This document shows, piece by piece, positions 8,864 to 16,414 of a stretch of DNA of 64,000 nucleotides. Both the position numbers and the translations under genes were made by a program. Numbering within the stretch: the first letter of the stretch is position 1; each line of letters starts with the position of its first letter. Under the pieces are notes generated by a model. The model did no database searches. It saw only the letters and a list, made by a program, of their open reading frames with translations, and was not told the DNA's origin. Source of the DNA: Chitinophagaceae bacterium (GTDB lineage: Bacteria > Bacteroidota > Bacteroidia > Chitinophagales > Chitinophagaceae); NCBI GenBank assembly GCA_020403425.1, contig JADBXR010000017.1, forward strand, positions 62,001 to 126,000. Reading direction: 5' to 3'.

Positions 8864-10284
8864 AAGCGGAATATATACAAGAACCATTTTTATTATTTGG
8901 CAAAGGCAAAAGCATTTGTCCAAGAGAAGGTATTTCCGAATTAAATGTTTACGACACAGTAATTGAAGCAAGAAAAAATCAATTATTACTTGGAATTATT
9001 GGCATTGAAGAAGATGTTGAGAATCTGAAAAGTTGGCTTAAAAGATTTGAAAGTTACATTCCTGCAAGTCCAAAAGGTAAGCAGAAAGGCCTTTTTAAGT
9101 CATTTCCCGGCTTCAATCAAGATAAAGGATTTTGTGCTAAGTTCATTTACGATTCAAATTACGAAAGAATCCTTTCTCCGAATGATATTAAGAAGATTTT
9201 GAAAGAAACTGATAGGGATAAGAAAGTATTAGATGCTGTTGACTTATTTGGTGAAAACATCGGTTTTCTCTCTGATATAAAGAACTGTGATGTTATCGTT
9301 TGTATTATTCCTAAAAGTTTTGAAGGGAAAATAGTAAAGGAAAATAAAGACGATGAACCAGTAGAACAGAATGCAGAAGATACTGCAGAACCAGAATTGG
9401 AATTAAATTTTAGACGTGCATTAAAAGCACGTGCAATGAAATACAATACTCCAATTCAACTTCTTAGAGAATATGTTTTACACGACAATAATAAATCACA
9501 AGATGCCGCAACAAAAGCTTGGAATTTTTGCACTGCACTATATTACAAAGGGCTTCAAACAATTCCTTGGAAGTTAGATGTTGACGAGAATAAGCCAAAG
9601 GTTTGCTTTGTTGGCATCGGTTTTTACAGAAGTCGGGATAAAAAGACAATTCAAACAAGTTTAGCTCAAATCTTTAATGAAAATGGTAAAGGCGTAATTC
9701 TTCGTGGAACTCCTGTGATGGAAGACAAAGACGACAAAAAGCCCCACTTGACCTATGACCAGTCATTACATCTTTTGAAAGATGCTTTAACTAAATACAA
9801 ATTCGCTACTGGCACAATGCCAGGACGTGTAGTGTTGCATAAAACTTCAAAATATTATGAAGATGAATTAGATGGTTTTATTCAAGCAATGCAAGATTTA
9901 GGAATTACTGAGTATGACATCGTAACAGTTATGGAAACAGATTTGCGTTTTTTTAGAAATAATCTTTATCCACCAGTAAGAGGTTCCGTTTTTACATTGA
10001 CCGAAAAACGGCACATTTTATATACGAGAGGTTCAGTTCATCAATATCAGACATATCCCGGAATGTATATTCCTGCTCCTTTGGAAGTTCGAATAGTAGA
10101 ATCTGTTTCTTCTGTAAAAACAGTTTGCAAAGAAGTTCTTGGACTTACAAAGATGAATTGGAACAATACTCAATTCGACAACAAATATCCCATCACAATT
10201 GACTGTGCGAGACGAGTTGGTGAAATAATGAAATATCTTGGTGAAAACGAACAACCAAAAGAATCTTATGCTTTTTATATGTAA
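8860..10284 (+). CDS. Short prokaryotic Argonaute (MID-PIWI), 474 aa
   Basis: Short pAgo lacking N and PAZ domains. Residues about 1-220 are the MID-containing part. ALYYKGLQTIPWKL near residue 225 is the classic strand leading into PIWI. VGIGFYRS follows at about 250, then VVLHKTSKYYEDE, ILYTRGSVHQY, and LTKMNWNNTQFDNKYPITI at the end. The first catalytic Asp of active PIWI domains (VGID) is Gly here, so slicing is probably lost, as is usual for short pAgos. The expected role is to use a guide nucleic acid to sense invader transcripts or DNA and switch on the co-encoded DUF4062-APAZ effector. It is the last gene of the five-gene operon. Confidence 0.88.
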   Translation: MKAEYIQEPFLLFGKGKSICPREGISELNVYDTVIEARKNQLLLGIIGIEEDVENLKSWLKRFESYIPASPKGKQKGLFKSFPGFNQDKGFCAKFIYDSNYERILSPNDIKKILKETDRDKKVLDAVDLFGENIGFLSDIKNCDVIVCIIPKSFEGKIVKENKDDEPVEQNAEDTAEPELELNFRRALKARAMKYNTPIQLLREYVLHDNNKSQDAATKAWNFCTALYYKGLQTIPWKLDVDENKPKVCFVGIGFYRSRDKKTIQTSLAQIFNENGKGVILRGTPVMEDKDDKKPHLTYDQSLHLLKDALTKYKFATGTMPGRVVLHKTSKYYEDELDGFIQAMQDLGITEYDIVTVMETDLRFFRNNLYPPVRGSVFTLTEKRHILYTRGSVHQYQTYPGMYIPAPLEVRIVESVSSVKTVCKEVLGLTKMNWNNTQFDNKYPITIDCARRVGEIMKYLGENEQPKESYAFYM

Positions 10285-10302
10285 CGAAAATAACCCACGC
10301 AT

Positions 10303-10371
10303 TTTGCAAGCACATTGCTAAAGCCCCACAAACCAACCCGCAAGGCTAAGCTTTGTCAAAGAGCTTGCAAA
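10303..10371. repeat. Inverted repeat after the Argonaute gene
   Basis: Perfect 9-base arms (TTTGCAAGC / GCTTGCAAA) begin 19 bases after the Argonaute stop. There is no T-tract directly after the second arm, which argues against a simple intrinsic terminator. An att-like or attC-like fold is possible but unproven. Confidence 0.4.
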
Positions 10372-10497
10372 GCCAACGCAGAGAAAAATTGTTTTTAAAA
10401 ATTTTTCGACCCTTCAAAAAAATAAAAAACGCCACCCACAACCCGACAAATTACCATCCGACAGTGACAGCTAAACATCGTATAAACAACAACCTAA

Positions 10498-10524
10498 TGT
10501 AGATTCCGGAGCATGTTGACCCCC
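10498..10524. mobile_element. Possible IS21-family end remnant
   Basis: The sequence around CCGGAGCATGTTGACCCC looks like one of the repeated terminal blocks of Bacteroidota IS21 elements. Only one copy is seen, and no istA or istB genes are nearby, so at best this is a solo remnant. Confidence 0.25.
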
Positions 10525-10698
10525 TCTAAACTAATTGAGTTGGCTTCCGTTTTAAGGATGACCAGCTCCTGTTATTCATTGACAAACCCTATAAGAACAT
10601 GGTTCAAAGCTTTTTTATACTTTTATTACTTACAGGAAAAATACACAATCAGAGCATTGCCTACCGATCCCTTTGCGCACAAAAATGTGGTCATCCTA

Positions 10699-11013
10699 TT
10701 ATGTTGATTTTGTAGTGTTATTTTTTTGATATTTAAGTTTTTCCTCAGCTAGATGTAGTGCCTTTACACCCAAGGTTTCTTCTGACAATTCATAAACCAA
10801 CCGATCACTAAGATATTGCAATAATATTTCATTTGACTTTTCCTTATAAAACTGTTGAAATTGTTTGACATGTTCTCTAGTAGGCAAACGAGTATTGTTT
10901 TCAATTTTACTTAGTAAACCTGCGTCTAATGACAATGCTGCCGCTACTTCACGTATAAGAAGGCCTTTCGATTTTCTCAAATTGCGTATTGTTGAGCCTA
11001 AGCTTTGTTCCAT
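10699..11013 (-). CDS. XRE-family transcriptional regulator, 104 aa
   Basis: Small DNA-binding protein. Residues 6-62 form a Cro/C1-type helix-turn-helix: LGSTIRNLRKSKGL, IREVAAALSLDAGLLSKIE, NTRLPTREHVKQF. The last 40 residues are charged and helical. It is transcribed away from two small plus-strand genes that start 60 bases away. The gap holds a tandem TTTGGGC repeat (11015-11028) that could be its operator. It probably regulates those genes and possibly itself, a usual arrangement for mobile-element control modules. It could also be the antitoxin-like half of a module, although no toxin is recognisable. Confidence 0.85.
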   Translation of the reverse strand: MEQSLGSTIRNLRKSKGLLIREVAAALSLDAGLLSKIENNTRLPTREHVKQFQQFYKEKSNEILLQYLSDRLVYELSEETLGVKALHLAEEKLKYQKNNTTKST

Positions 11014-11014
11014 T

Positions 11015-11028
11015 TTTGGGCTTTGGGC
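11015..11028. promoter_or_regulatory. Tandem TTTGGGC repeat between divergent genes
   Basis: Two back-to-back copies of TTTGGGC lie just upstream of the XRE gene, inside the 60-base divergent promoter region. An operator for the XRE protein is plausible; only the repeat itself is seen. Confidence 0.35.
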
Positions 11029-11073
11029 TAAGTTAGGTAGAAAGTGAATATAATAAACAAGACAAAATGAAAC

Positions 11074-11358
11074 ATGACAAATTATGTCATCTTTGAAGAA
11101 GTTTCCTTATCTTTAAGTAAACCTCATAAGATGAAAGCATATAAAGCAACAGAAAACATCCCCTTATTTTTCCGAGTGGAGCATGCCACGAAAAATCCTG
11201 TTAAGTGTAGTATGGAAATACGTGAGCTTAAAATCAACTTTACTATTAAAAAAGAAGATTATGACATCTTGATAAATGAAGGTGTTTTTAGCCGTAAATC
11301 ACAGGATTCCGCTCTTGCTCAATTCCTTATTTTAAAAAATATATCAATTATTGAATAG
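11074..11358 (+). CDS. Hypothetical protein, 94 aa
   Basis: I do not recognise this protein. It is small, with mixed charge and beta-rich character, no signal peptide and no membrane segment. The ATG at 11074 is used; an in-frame ATG at 11131 (MKAYKATENI) is an alternative start. Its stop is 6 bases before the next gene, so both are likely one transcript, divergent from the XRE regulator. The position between a regulator and the mobilisation genes is typical of accessory cargo of integrative elements. Confidence 0.6.
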   Translation: MTNYVIFEEVSLSLSKPHKMKAYKATENIPLFFRVEHATKNPVKCSMEIRELKINFTIKKEDYDILINEGVFSRKSQDSALAQFLILKNISIIE

Positions 11359-11364
11359 TGAAAT

Positions 11365-11838
11365 ATGATCAGTTTTATTTTTGACCCACCCAAAGACTTA
11401 GTGCATATAATTGACAGGAGAGATAGAGAAGATGATAAAAAATATAAACTTTCCGAGATAGCACTTATTTGTTTAGAGTATTATGATGATACAGAAGCTG
11501 ATGGCTACATCTGTATTTATCTAAAGCCAGAAATTTCAAAAGTCTACAAAGAGTTGCTTTTTACTGGCTTTGATCAGGATCATCGGGAATCAATACTTGA
11601 GGTATGTTTCTCATACAATAATCAAATTGACATATCCGGCAATAGCGAATGGGAGTTTGATATTCACGAAATTTTTATTACGCTCATTCGTTTGTGTGAA
11701 AAGTATAAAATTGAAGTAGTATCTCCCAATAATGATTATTCTCTAGCTGGTCGTTATTTTGAATGGCTTAAACAAAAAGAGGTTGAACTGTGGTGGGAGG
11801 ATGATTTTATCTTCCGGAACTATTTTAGCCGGAATTGA
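11365..11838 (+). CDS. Hypothetical acidic protein, 157 aa
   Basis: An acidic soluble protein that I cannot assign. It has many Asp/Glu residues (for example EYYDDTEADGY and WEFDIHEIF) and two aromatic clusters near the C-terminus (YFEWLKQ, ELWWEDDFIF). No catalytic motif is visible. It follows the 94-residue gene by 6 bases and is convergent with the relaxase gene, whose stop is only 7 bases away. Acidic small proteins on mobile elements sometimes mimic DNA and block restriction enzymes, but nothing in this sequence proves that. Confidence 0.65.
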   Translation: MISFIFDPPKDLVHIIDRRDREDDKKYKLSEIALICLEYYDDTEADGYICIYLKPEISKVYKELLFTGFDQDHRESILEVCFSYNNQIDISGNSEWEFDIHEIFITLIRLCEKYKIEVVSPNNDYSLAGRYFEWLKQKEVELWWEDDFIFRNYFSRN

Positions 11839-11845
11839 TTTGATG

Positions 11846-13255
11846 CTATCTTATTCGTTTTGATTGCTTTAACTGCGGCTCCTGTTCTTCTTCAACTTCT
11901 ATGTGACTTTTGGGTATAGATAGTCTTTTAGTGAAATCAATAGTGCTAAATCCTTTTTTTCTTTTGGGGATGTGAGAATCGCCAATAAATAACTGTTTAA
12001 TATAATCTAGTATTATCTTATTTACCAGCTCACTGCCTGGTTGATTTATCAAGGCTATAGTAATTTTTGACAATGGAAGACTAGCTATCTTTTCGGATAG
12101 TTTTTCTTTATTAGATGGGGAGTTTATTATGAGGAAGTTGAATCTTTTTTTCCTATTTTCTTGTTTCCATCGGAGGTAGCTGAAAAGATCTTGTACTACA
12201 ATAGTTTGGTACTCTTTATCAGAAAAGATTGTAGTAATGTCTTTTTCACCTTCATACGTTTTAGTGTAAGTATTGTATAGCGTGTACCCTTTTCTGTCGT
12301 TCTGTATCGCCAGGTAATAATAATTATTTCTTTGTAACATTAAAATTCGATCATCCTTTAAACTTTCTTTGTTGATACCATAATTAGATACTAACTCTTC
12401 TAGTATTTTCTTCCCTTTATTATTTGTCAACCTTACTAGTTGGCTGGTAGTGCTTTTGCAATTTGTTTTGGTATCGTTATTGTTGATTAAGCTGGTTTGT
12501 AGTCCTAATGCCCGGAGAGTATATTTTCTGCCGATTGCCGAGGCATCCATAACGCATCCTCCAAGTTCGATTCCATAGCCACGCAATTCTTTAGTTTGGT
12601 TGTTTTTGTACCTGTGAATGACAAGGTTCTTCTTCTCTAAAGCATTAAAAAAACTTTCCGCATCTTTATGTTTTACCTGGATTTCTTCTTCCAGTATTAG
12701 TTTCATTTTTAGCTTTATTCCTTTATCTACTGATATTGCGTACTGAAGAGGGCTTCCTATGTCTTTTTCATTAATTGCCTGCAGGCTCCTTTGAAACATA
12801 ATTTTACGAGCCCTTACCAAATTCATTTCTTCAGCAATCTGATCGGCTACTTTTTGTGTTTTTTTCCCAATATAAGAATCATGATATAATTTTAAGGTAC
12901 TGTCATTTACTTTATTGATTATTAAATGAAGATGCCGATGTTCCCTATCCTTATGCAGAAAGCCAATCGCCTGATGGCCTATCAGGTTCATTTTTATAAG
13001 ATATTTACTCGCAATTTCATTCCAGTTTTCTTGAGACAGTTTCTTTCCGTCTTCTATTCCCGGTGATAGAATTGCATGAATCGTTAATTGCCTACTGCGT
13101 CCCTGATAACATTTCTGTAAATCTTCTATTTGTAGGCGATGGTCACTAATATCAAGACCATGAAGTTTGTTTTGATATATAAGTGATGACCCTTCTTTAA
13201 GATTATAAGAAATAGTAGCATTTAGGCTTTGATTAGATTTTGCTTTCCCAATCAT
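11846..13255 (-). CDS. Relaxase/mobilisation nuclease (MobA-like), 469 aa
   Basis: Relaxase of the PF03432 (MOBP-like) family, which nicks one strand at oriT and pilots it into a recipient. Near residue 110 there is a histidine cluster (DREHRHLHLIIN) for metal binding, and N-terminal tyrosines (ISYNLKEGSSLIYQ) include the likely nucleophile. The C-terminal 200 residues are not conserved enough for me to name. Its start overlaps the mobC stop by 4 bases, a standard translational coupling. No type IV secretion genes are in the window, so the element is probably mobilisable rather than self-transmissible. Confidence 0.9.
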   Translation of the reverse strand: MIGKAKSNQSLNATISYNLKEGSSLIYQNKLHGLDISDHRLQIEDLQKCYQGRSRQLTIHAILSPGIEDGKKLSQENWNEIASKYLIKMNLIGHQAIGFLHKDREHRHLHLIINKVNDSTLKLYHDSYIGKKTQKVADQIAEEMNLVRARKIMFQRSLQAINEKDIGSPLQYAISVDKGIKLKMKLILEEEIQVKHKDAESFFNALEKKNLVIHRYKNNQTKELRGYGIELGGCVMDASAIGRKYTLRALGLQTSLINNNDTKTNCKSTTSQLVRLTNNKGKKILEELVSNYGINKESLKDDRILMLQRNNYYYLAIQNDRKGYTLYNTYTKTYEGEKDITTIFSDKEYQTIVVQDLFSYLRWKQENRKKRFNFLIINSPSNKEKLSEKIASLPLSKITIALINQPGSELVNKIILDYIKQLFIGDSHIPKRKKGFSTIDFTKRLSIPKSHIEVEEEQEPQLKQSKRIR

Positions 13256-13587
13256 AATCGGATGTTTTCAATAAGCAGTTGCAAAGAGTCTTTTAATTTG
13301 AGTATCTCACTATTTAGTCTGGGATCTTTGTTTAGGATGAGGTTACTTATTCGACTAAAGTTGCTTTTATATTGGATAAGTATAGACCTAAACTCACGAA
13401 TCTCATTTAACTCCTGGCTCTTTCGTACAGCCTGTACGTATCCTTTAATAGTTACTTCTCTGCAATAGTCTGAGAAACTTTTTCCTGAATCAGCAGCTTT
13501 GTCTTTGACCATTTTGTATTCTGATTCAGTATATCTGATTGTTGCCCGCTTTGTTAAAACTTGTGATGGGTCATCTTTTTTGTTCAT
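13252..13587 (-). CDS. MobC-like relaxosome protein, 111 aa
   Basis: Small accessory protein for mobilisation. The first 50 residues have the ribbon-helix-helix pattern (KRATIRYTESEYKMVKDKAADSGKSFSDYCRE), and a helical tail follows, as in MobC proteins that help the relaxase open oriT. It lies directly upstream of the relaxase with a 4-base overlap and 7 bases after the preceding small gene. Confidence 0.85.
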   Translation of the reverse strand: MNKKDDPSQVLTKRATIRYTESEYKMVKDKAADSGKSFSDYCREVTIKGYVQAVRKSQELNEIREFRSILIQYKSNFSRISNLILNKDPRLNSEILKLKDSLQLLIENIRL

Positions 13588-13594
13588 TTTAATA

Positions 13595-13924
13595 TTATTG
13601 CTCAGTAATTCGAGGTTTGTTTTGGATTTGATCTGGACTACTAAACTTAAAAGTCGAATCTTTTGATACTATATTATAATTGTCGATCCTGATTGCATTC
13701 CCCTTTTGTACAGTTTTAGAATGGTTATCACGATGCCTTTTAAAAGCAGAATAGAGGCTGTTAAGATTAATTTTATCTTCATCAATTCCTAATTCCTTTG
13801 AAAGCCAGGTTTTAAATAGTGCTGGTTTCAGCTCTTGAATTTCATTGATATACGTGTCGACAACAATACTATACGCACGCCATCTACCAGATAGCAGAAT
13901 ATCCCGGATATATTGTTTTTGCAT
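13595..13924 (-). CDS. Hypothetical protein upstream of mobC, 109 aa
   Basis: A basic small protein without a family I can name. It has a central segment with Trp and Lys (FKTWLSKELGIDEDK) and a polar C-terminus. It is the first gene of the mobC-relaxase transcript, 7 bases before mobC, and it follows a candidate oriT region. A DNA-binding or plasmid-control role is plausible from position alone. Confidence 0.6.
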   Translation of the reverse strand: MQKQYIRDILLSGRWRAYSIVVDTYINEIQELKPALFKTWLSKELGIDEDKINLNSLYSAFKRHRDNHSKTVQKGNAIRIDNYNIVSKDSTFKFSSPDQIQNKPRITEQ

Positions 13925-14052
13925 AGAGATTCAATTAAGATTGAACGGATATGAATGTATTTAAGCAGAAATGAAATGAAATAAGCCAGTTTTAAATAGA
14001 GAATGAATGGCACGTTTAAATTCAGTGCATTTACGTCGATTCAGTAAAGTAG

Positions 14053-14088
14053 GCAAGATGTGAAACCGCAGGCGGATTTCAATCTTGC
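14053..14088. other. Candidate oriT hairpin
   Basis: A nested inverted repeat in the non-coding gap upstream of the mobilisation operon: outer arms GCAAGAT / ATCTTGC, inner arms GAAACCGC / GCGG-A-TTTC, with small bulges. It is a GC-rich island in AT-rich DNA, and no T-tract follows on either strand, so a terminator is less likely. Placement directly before the genes for MobC and relaxase fits an origin of transfer. The nick site cannot be read from the sequence. Confidence 0.45.
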
Positions 14089-14126
14089 TTTTGCGCCAAG
14101 GCTCAAAAGGAATAGTGTTTTAAACA

Positions 14127-14561
14127 TCATTGAGCTGGCATTGGGTGATTATATAACCATTTTTCTGCAGCATTTTTTGACATCCCTTTTGTTTCATTAT
14201 AATAGGATTTATACCACCAACACCAGTCTTCTACATATTTCTTCTTGTGTTGTTCACTGATATAAAACTGAGTATAAACCCCTATTAGAATAATAAATAG
14301 AATGCTGGCAATACCCCATTTGCCCATACCAAACCAGAAAGCCTGCCATCTGGGATGATTATGATCTACTTCAAGGGACTTTTTTGATCTTTTAATGGAA
14401 GAAACTGCTTCTTCCAATTTTTGGTTTTGTTTAGTAAGCTTTTCGCAAATGTCATCTTGTAAGACACTCAGGATTGACAGACTTGTTTCATCTAGATTTA
14501 TACCATATTGGATAAGAACTCTGGTTCTTAACTTTATTAAGTGAGGATTTGATATTTCCAT
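14127..14561 (-). CDS. Hypothetical membrane protein, 144 aa
   Basis: Small protein with one clear transmembrane helix at residues about 80-100 (GIASILFIILIGVYTQFYI), a helical, possibly coiled-coil N-terminal half (KLTKQNQKLEEAVSSIKRSKK) and a Trp/Tyr-rich C-terminal tail. It starts 2 bases after the stop of the ParA-like gene, so both are one operon. MobB-like membrane proteins in mobilisable elements have a similar layout and help contact the transfer channel; that role is an inference. Confidence 0.65.
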   Translation of the reverse strand: MEISNPHLIKLRTRVLIQYGINLDETSLSILSVLQDDICEKLTKQNQKLEEAVSSIKRSKKSLEVDHNHPRWQAFWFGMGKWGIASILFIILIGVYTQFYISEQHKKKYVEDWCWWYKSYYNETKGMSKNAAEKWLYNHPMPAQ

Positions 14562-14563
14562 AA

Positions 14564-15277
14564 TCAGATTTTTAAAAGTTCTTTATCAATTTTTATTTTC
14601 TCAATATATTTATATGCTTCCATGCCCCTTCCTTCTTCTATATTTTTCAATATTTTTTTATGAGGGGCTGTGGTACTGTCGAAGTCTCCAAAATATTTAA
14701 TGCCCGTTATAAGTGATTTCCTTTGTTCCGAGTAGTATTCTAATTCCCGGATAAGATGATTATGGTTAACAAAAGAGTACTGATTAATACAAATGTTCAA
14801 TTCAAATACGCCATTAAGTGCTTCAGTCATTTTTTGCAGATACTGAGTGCAGCCCTCATAAGCACCGCCACCAGCAACGATAATATCAAAAATGAATTGG
14901 CAGGCTAATTCTTTTTCAATCATTTTAAACTCTTCTGAAGAATAATCTTTGGTGAATAGGGAAGGGAGTTGATCACTTTCGGGTGCGCCAAAGTCAAGAA
15001 AGAATTGTTCGTAGTCTTTTTGTGTCAGCTCCAGAAGGTTTTCAAACAGAAGCTGCCGGTCGATTTTGTCCCTGGAATCTAAAAGGTTCATTATAGCAAA
15101 CCTGCCTGGTTTCTTACCCTGCAAAAACCTTAATTGTTGGCTACTGGTTTTGACTGAACTGTCCAAGTCAACGAAATAAGTCTTGGAAACAAACTCCATT
15201 TTCAATGCCATCAGGTAAGTGAACATCGATTTCCCACTTCCCCCTTTTGCCTGGCATATAAAGTGTACTTTTTTCAT
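14564..15277 (-). CDS. ParA/MinD-like ATPase, 237 aa
   Basis: P-loop ATPase with the deviant Walker A motif KGGSGKS near the N-terminus and FVDLDSS as the A' motif, the hallmark of ParA/MinD proteins. The rest of the fold is divergent. No parB gene is nearby; its operon partner is the membrane protein at 14127. In mobilisable elements such ATPases occur both in partition and as conjugation helpers (VirC1/TraL-like). The second option fits the neighbours better, but the sequence does not decide it. Confidence 0.75.
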   Translation of the reverse strand: MKKVHFICQAKGGSGKSMFTYLMALKMEFVSKTYFVDLDSSVKTSSQQLRFLQGKKPGRFAIMNLLDSRDKIDRQLLFENLLELTQKDYEQFFLDFGAPESDQLPSLFTKDYSSEEFKMIEKELACQFIFDIIVAGGGAYEGCTQYLQKMTEALNGVFELNICINQYSFVNHNHLIRELEYYSEQRKSLITGIKYFGDFDSTTAPHKKILKNIEEGRGMEAYKYIEKIKIDKELLKI

Positions 15278-15319
15278 GAATTATTAATTAATTGATAGAC
15301 AAGGATTTGTGAAATAATG

Positions 15320-15369
15320 GTTCGTTCCATCCCATTTGTTCCATTTTTTGAAAATGGAACAGAACGAAC
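15320..15369. repeat. Nested inverted repeat between RepA-like and ParA-like genes
   Basis: Outer arms GTTCGTTC (15320-15327) and GAACGAAC (15362-15369) enclose inner arms GTTCCATTTT (15338-15347) and AAAATGGAAC (15351-15360). The GTTCC motif recurs three times. It may terminate the RepA-like gene, but no clear T-run follows on the minus strand, so a partition or origin site is also possible. Confidence 0.4.
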
Positions 15370-15379
15370 GGGTATTTTG

Positions 15380-16363
15380 TCAACCGGACTCTTCATTTCC
15401 AATCCATCTGTGAATGGTTGATTTCGACTTATGGAGCGTAATGGCTATTTCCTGGTAGGACTTTCCGTTGGATTTCATTTCCCTAGCAATGTCGATAAGC
15501 TCATCTTTATCTGTAATGGCTAATAATCCAACATGCTCTGCTTCATTTACATCATTGTCCACCAACTCGAACCAGAGTGTTTCTGGGTTAAGTCTTACCA
15601 GCTTGGATTTGTCAGATTCCTCAAACATTCTGGATTTTAGTCGTTTTATGAGTCTTAGATCTTTAGCCTGACTTGAATGTCTTATTTGGAAATCCCCATC
15701 ACTTAGGTCTGTTTTTACACCACTGCCGCTTTGGAGATCGCTATCTGATTTTAAGTTTTTAGTCCCCTTTCTTAAATGGTCAATTACGACGATCGCAACT
15801 TGATATATTTCCCTGATCCCGCCTAGAATAGCAAAGAAATTTGTCATATCTACTGCCGAATTTGTGTTACTACCCTTAATAGCTGTCCGGAGATTATCAA
15901 TCACGATGAGAATCGGTTTTTCTTGAACAATGAGTTTAATGATCGTATCGAAAGAAACCTCAAAGGATTGTCTTGTAGAAAAGACCAGAAAATCATCAAC
16001 GTAAGGTCTTAGATTAAATGGGGAGCCTTTATAAAGTTTATACGCTCTTCTTTTGAGGAAGAAGTCGGGCATTTCAAAATCAATGAAAAGCGTTTTCCCA
16101 TTCATTTCAATGATTTCTCCCAGGAACTTTGATTGGTTTGATGCTACTGCAAGACAAATCTGCATCATAAGGAGACTTTTTGCTGATCCGCGAAGTGATG
16201 GAAAGTGAATCAAACCGTTTTCAAAAATATAATTACCCCATATTGCTTTAAGGTTTGGCAATGATTTGCCACCTTCAACCAGATAGCTGAAGGTGTAGGC
16301 ATGATGAATTTGCCTGGAGGAATTATGTTTGATAATCTCCTCCAGAGAATATAACTTAGACAT
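15380..16363 (-). CDS. RepA-like AAA ATPase with C-terminal HTH, 327 aa
   Basis: RecA-fold ATPase of the AAA_25/RepA-helicase group, likely involved in replication of the mobile element. A Walker A-like loop SLRGSAKSLL lies near residue 60, LFIDFE near 90, and a Walker B ILIVIDNLR near 155 is followed by VIDHLRKG. The last 40 residues form a helix-turn-helix (YQEIAITLHKSKSTIHRW), which could recognise an origin. The glycine spacing in the P-loop is atypical, but Lys-Ser is kept. It follows the small helix-turn-helix gene in the same direction. Confidence 0.75.
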   Translation of the reverse strand: MSKLYSLEEIIKHNSSRQIHHAYTFSYLVEGGKSLPNLKAIWGNYIFENGLIHFPSLRGSAKSLLMMQICLAVASNQSKFLGEIIEMNGKTLFIDFEMPDFFLKRRAYKLYKGSPFNLRPYVDDFLVFSTRQSFEVSFDTIIKLIVQEKPILIVIDNLRTAIKGSNTNSAVDMTNFFAILGGIREIYQVAIVVIDHLRKGTKNLKSDSDLQSGSGVKTDLSDGDFQIRHSSQAKDLRLIKRLKSRMFEESDKSKLVRLNPETLWFELVDNDVNEAEHVGLLAITDKDELIDIAREMKSNGKSYQEIAITLHKSKSTIHRWIGNEESG

Positions 16364-16384
16364 ACTCGACTATTAAATGTTTAC

Positions 16385-16414
16385 GATAGGTAGTGGCGGC
16401 CACCACTACCTATC
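16385..16414 (-). terminator. Hairpin overlapping the stop of the HTH gene
   Basis: Perfect 12-base arms (GATAGGTAGTGG / CCACTACCTATC) with a 6-base loop. The TAG stop of the upstream gene lies within one arm. It probably separates the helix-turn-helix gene from the RepA-like gene. Confidence 0.55.

Larger units (their letters stand above)
10285..10698. other. AT-rich non-coding spacer after defence operon
   Basis: About 410 bases without a convincing gene. Bases 10303-10311 (TTTGCAAGC) and 10363-10371 (GCTTGCAAA) form a 9-base inverted repeat around a 51-base middle part that contains GGCTAAGC; this could be a terminator-like fold or a recombination site. Bases 10498-10524 resemble one end repeat of an IS21-family element (CCGGAGCATGTTGACCCC). 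The 64-codon open frame at 10513-10707 has no family features and was not called. The segment probably marks an old junction between the defence operon and the mobilisation module. Confidence 0.45.

Noticed and set aside
10498..10524. A complete IS21 element
   Set aside because: Only one terminal block is visible, and there are no transposase genes.
10513..10707. A 64-codon plus-strand frame after the defence operon
   Set aside because: No family features, lies over a possible IS remnant, and runs into the convergent XRE gene.
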